NCBI GenBank assembly: GCA_963700885.1
Contig: CAVOZJ010000020.1
Location: 248,001 to 312,000, forward strand
Source: Anderseniella sp963700885
Lineage (GTDB): Bacteria > Pseudomonadota > Alphaproteobacteria > Rhizobiales > Aestuariivirgaceae
Length of the DNA stretch: 64,000 nucleotides
Reading direction: 5' to 3'
Shown here: one piece after another, positions 61,478-64,000 of the stretch
How the letters are laid out: each line of letters opens with the position of its first letter
Numbering within the stretch: position 1 is the first letter of the stretch
Program-made: the position numbers and the translations under genes
The notes under the pieces: generated by a model
The model's database searches: none
Told to the model about the DNA's origin: nothing
What the model saw: the letters and a program-made list of their open reading frames with translations, nothing else

Positions 61478-62266
61478 ATGACTATTGAGGATTCTTCATC
61501 CGGGCTCGTGGATGTCGACAGGGTGCCGACCAATCTGCGCCTGCTGATGATTGCCGAGATTGTGGCCGATGCAGGCAAACCCGTGACACCCAGCGAGATC
61601 AACCGGCAACTGGGCTTGCCAAAACCTTCCATTCACAGGCTTTGCCAGACCTTGATTGCGGAAGGTTACCTGGCGCGCGCTTCAGATCCGCGCCGTTTGA
61701 GGCCCGCTCGCAGGTTGCGTCGAATGGCGGCAGGACTGCTGTCAACCAGCGATACTTCGATTGCGCGCCATCAGGTTCTGCAGGACGTGGCGCGCAAGAT
61801 AAACGAGACCGTCAATCTTGTTGTGCCTGAAGATGCCGGCATGCGATATCTCGACAGGGTTGAGACTGAATGGCCATTTCGAATTCAGCTGCCTGTTGGC
61901 TCCAATGTACCGTTTCACTGTACGGCAAGTGGCAAAACCTATCTGGCCAGCCTGCAGCCACAACGTCGCGCCCAGTTTGTCGAAATGCTCAAGCTGGAAG
62001 CTTACACCGGCAATACCTACACCAGCGTTGACGGCCTGCTCGCCGAATTGGACAAAGTGGCGCGGCAGGGACATTCGGTTGACAATGAGGAGTTCATGGA
62101 CGGGATGATTGCCGTTGCGGTACCTGTCTATCTGAAGGGCGACAGATACTTCGGTGCTCTTGCTTATCACGCGCCAACAGTGCGGGTGAACCGCGATACT
62201 GCTGAGCAACACTTACCGGTGTTGAAGGAAGGGGTTTCAAAACTGATCAATGTTCTGTTTGATTGA
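61478..62266 (+). CDS. IclR family transcriptional regulator
   Basis: A 262-residue regulator. Winged helix at about 15-75 (LLMIAEIVADAGKPVTPSEI, LGLPKPSIHRLCQTLIAEGYL) and a GAF-like effector domain (about 90-255, with FHCTASGKTYLASL and VDNEEFMDGMIAVAVPVY). IclR proteins respond to small acids or aromatic compounds. It is divergent from the GMC/TerC operon and upstream of the agmatine genes, so it could control either. ATG 61478 follows CAGGGAAGA; an earlier start at 61424 lacks support. Confidence 0.88.
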   Translation: MTIEDSSSGLVDVDRVPTNLRLLMIAEIVADAGKPVTPSEINRQLGLPKPSIHRLCQTLIAEGYLARASDPRRLRPARRLRRMAAGLLSTSDTSIARHQVLQDVARKINETVNLVVPEDAGMRYLDRVETEWPFRIQLPVGSNVPFHCTASGKTYLASLQPQRRAQFVEMLKLEAYTGNTYTSVDGLLAELDKVARQGHSVDNEEFMDGMIAVAVPVYLKGDRYFGALAYHAPTVRVNRDTAEQHLPVLKEGVSKLINVLFD

Positions 62267-62323
62267 TATCCGGAGCAGTCAGCATCGCGAGGCATTCTCT
62301 CGCTCAGGCCAGGGCTAATTTTC

Positions 62324-63355
62324 ATGACATGGACAATGCCGCCGGAATGGACCCTCCACAAGCGCACTTGGATGGGATGGCCGTGTAATCCTGATGTTTT
62401 TGCATATGTTGGGTCGCCGGATGCCGCCTACAGGGCATGGTCAGGCGCTGCCAATCAGATTGTGCAATTTGAACCAGTCACAATGATTTGCAATCCAGGC
62501 CAACAAACACTGGCCCGCAAGTACCTCAACAGCAAGGTAATGATTGTCGAGCGCGAACTTGGAGATAGCTGGATGCGCGACTGCGGCCCGACATTCGTGG
62601 TCAGTGATCAAGGTCAACTTGGCGCTGTCGACTGGACATTCAACGGCTGGGGCGGCCGCACATTTCCTGAAGGATCGGCAGATGCCCTGGTAGCCAGGTT
62701 TGTAGCGGAAAAAGCCGGCGCAGTGAGGCTGCCGTCGGCATTGGTCAATGAAGGCGGAGGAATTCACGTTGATGGTGAGGGCACATTGCTGCTCACGGAA
62801 AACGTTCAGTTGAACCGCAACCGTAACCCAAATTGGACACGGCAGGAAATCGAAGCAGAAATGCATGCCAGGCTCGGTACGAGCAAGGCCATTTGGGTGC
62901 CGCGCGGGCTTGAGGCTGACACATCAAACTCGGGAACTGACGGCCACATCGATACGCTTGCCTGTTTCGTCAAGCCTGGTGTGGTGGTTATACATGGTCA
63001 GCCGGACACCGAACATCCGGACTATGAGACAGCGAAGGAAATTGAAGCCATCATGCGGTCTGAGACCGACGCGCGCGGTCGTGCGATGGAGGTAATTGTG
63101 CTCGCGGCGCCACGGGAGTGTCATGATCATGGTGAACCCCTGTCGTGCTCATACGTGAACTTCTCATTTGTGAACGGCGGTGTTGTGCTTTGTGAATTTG
63201 ATGACCCCCAGGATGAAGTGGTGGCAGGTGTTTTTCGCCGTTTGTTCAATGACCGGGAGATTGTGTCTGTTCCGGCTGTGGATATTTTCAAAGGTGGCGG
63301 TGGCGTACACTGTATTACCCAGCAGGAGCCCCTATGTGGAACAAACGGAGGATGA
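62324..63355 (+). CDS. aguA: Agmatine deiminase
   Basis: Converts agmatine to N-carbamoylputrescine and ammonia; 343 residues. Motifs of the peptidyl-arginine-deiminase-like family are complete: GDSWMRDCGPTFVV, NEGGGIHVDGEGTLLLTE, TDGHIDTLACFV and the nucleophile Cys330 in GGGGVHCITQQEP. The next gene, 6 bases on, encodes N-carbamoylputrescine amidase, completing the two-step route to putrescine. The ABC importer of the polyamine type at 21-25 kb would fit physiologically but is distant. Confidence 0.93.
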   Translation: MTWTMPPEWTLHKRTWMGWPCNPDVFAYVGSPDAAYRAWSGAANQIVQFEPVTMICNPGQQTLARKYLNSKVMIVERELGDSWMRDCGPTFVVSDQGQLGAVDWTFNGWGGRTFPEGSADALVARFVAEKAGAVRLPSALVNEGGGIHVDGEGTLLLTENVQLNRNRNPNWTRQEIEAEMHARLGTSKAIWVPRGLEADTSNSGTDGHIDTLACFVKPGVVVIHGQPDTEHPDYETAKEIEAIMRSETDARGRAMEVIVLAAPRECHDHGEPLSCSYVNFSFVNGGVVLCEFDDPQDEVVAGVFRRLFNDREIVSVPAVDIFKGGGGVHCITQQEPLCGTNGG

Positions 63356-63361
63356 AGCCAG

Positions 63362-64000
63362 ATGCGTAATGTAACACTTGCTGCCACGCAGATGGCATGC
63401 ACCGATGCAGTTTCAGAAAATGTCGAACGCGGTGAAAAATTGATCCGCGATGCAGCGGGCAGGGGGGCGAATGTCATCCTGCTGCAGGAACTGTTTGAAG
63501 GGTACTATTTCTGTCAGGACGAGTTGCCGGAGTTTTACGCACGCGCGCTGCCGGCAAAGGACCATCCCACGATTGAACATTTCAGGAGTGTTGCCAGGGA
63601 ACTCGGGGTCGTGTTGCCGATTTCGTTCTATGAGGCGGCTGGCAATGCGCGGTTCAATTCGGTCGCCATCATTGATGCTGACGGGAAGAATCTGGGTGTT
63701 TACCGCAAGACCCATATACCGCACGGCTCAGGTTATCAGGAAAAGTACTATTTTTCTCCGGGCGACACCGGTTTCAAGGTCTGGGAGACAGGGTTCGGCC
63801 GCATCGGTGTTGGCATCTGTTGGGATCAGTGGTTTCCGGAGACCGCCCGATCGATGGCGGTGATGGGAGCTGAAATGCTGTTTTTTCCAACCGCAATCGG
63901 ATCAGAGTTGCTGGATACTTCCTGGGATTCATCGGCACACTGGCAACGTGTGCAACAAGGCCACGCAGGCGCCAATCTCATGCCGTTGGTGGCGTCAAAT
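63362..64000 (+). CDS. aguB: N-carbamoylputrescine amidase (partial, cut by window end)
   Basis: Carbon-nitrogen hydrolase that splits N-carbamoylputrescine into putrescine, CO2 and ammonia. The first 213 residues are visible; the family length is about 290, so roughly a quarter is missing to the right. The catalytic Glu in VILLQELFEGYYFC, Lys in VYRKTHIPHGSGYQEKYYF and Cys in VGICWDQWFPE are all present. It begins 6 bases after aguA with CGGAGGA in front, and both genes clearly form an operon. Confidence 0.93.
   Translation, partial: MRNVTLAATQMACTDAVSENVERGEKLIRDAAGRGANVILLQELFEGYYFCQDELPEFYARALPAKDHPTIEHFRSVARELGVVLPISFYEAAGNARFNSVAIIDADGKNLGVYRKTHIPHGSGYQEKYYFSPGDTGFKVWETGFGRIGVGICWDQWFPETARSMAVMGAEMLFFPTAIGSELLDTSWDSSAHWQRVQQGHAGANLMPLVASN

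Overview
The window looks like the chromosome of an alphaproteobacterium, most likely of the Hyphomicrobiales/Rhodobacterales type. Pointers are a phasin, a DUF1203 protein, YtoQ, a DmsABC-like complex of the SoeABC kind, a FixK/FNR-type box, fused DctQM TRAP permeases, and tightly packed operons with ATGA or TGATG overlaps. I find about 59 protein genes, no rRNA, tRNA, IS element or CRISPR array. No species can be named from the sequence alone.

Layout. 0-10 kb: alanine dehydrogenase with a divergent Lrp regulator, a phasin, a MocR regulator with a class IV aminotransferase, and a three-gene molybdoenzyme complex resembling cytoplasmic sulfite dehydrogenase SoeABC. 10-19 kb: MBL hydrolase, homocysteine methyltransferase, MFS exporter, cysteine-desulfurase-like protein, the single corrinoid protein, a lipase, DUF1638 and YtoQ. 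19-25 kb: amidohydrolase and a spermidine/putrescine-type ABC operon. 25-40 kb: three MttB-family methyltransferases, a second homocysteine methyltransferase, a QueG-like Fe-S protein, a GFA protein, a LysR regulator, a RACo-type corrinoid activator, a methyltetrahydrofolate:corrinoid methyltransferase and a MetF. 40-49 kb: an oligopeptide-type binding protein, a SABATH-family methyltransferase, an Ldh_2 dehydrogenase, an FAD oxidase and a TauABC-like transporter. 49-64 kb: a PhnW-like protein lacking its lysine, uracil-DNA glycosylase, two ParA-like ATPases, an SDR/ADH pair, a TRAP transporter, TerC, a GMC oxidoreductase, IclR, and agmatine deiminase with N-carbamoylputrescine amidase (cut by the window end).

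Central theme. The genes between about 11 and 40 kb form a complete set for corrinoid-dependent removal of methyl groups from quaternary or methylated amines without pyrrolysine. MttB-type enzymes would move a methyl group to the one corrinoid protein. The MeTr would pass it to tetrahydrofolate, or the homocysteine methyltransferases would make methionine. MetF would oxidise methyl-THF, and RACo (possibly with the QueG-like protein) would re-reduce inactive cobalamin. Three things tie the set together in the sequence. A near-identical 20-bp palindrome lies in front of the first homocysteine methyltransferase and in front of metF, 26 kb apart. Arg/Gly-rich tails occur on six of the enzymes, while the corrinoid protein has a very acidic N-terminus. 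An 80-85 bp intergenic repeat lies at three loci. Abundant transporters for amines and acids around this set fit a scavenger of methylated osmolytes and polyamines. The actual substrates cannot be read from the sequence.
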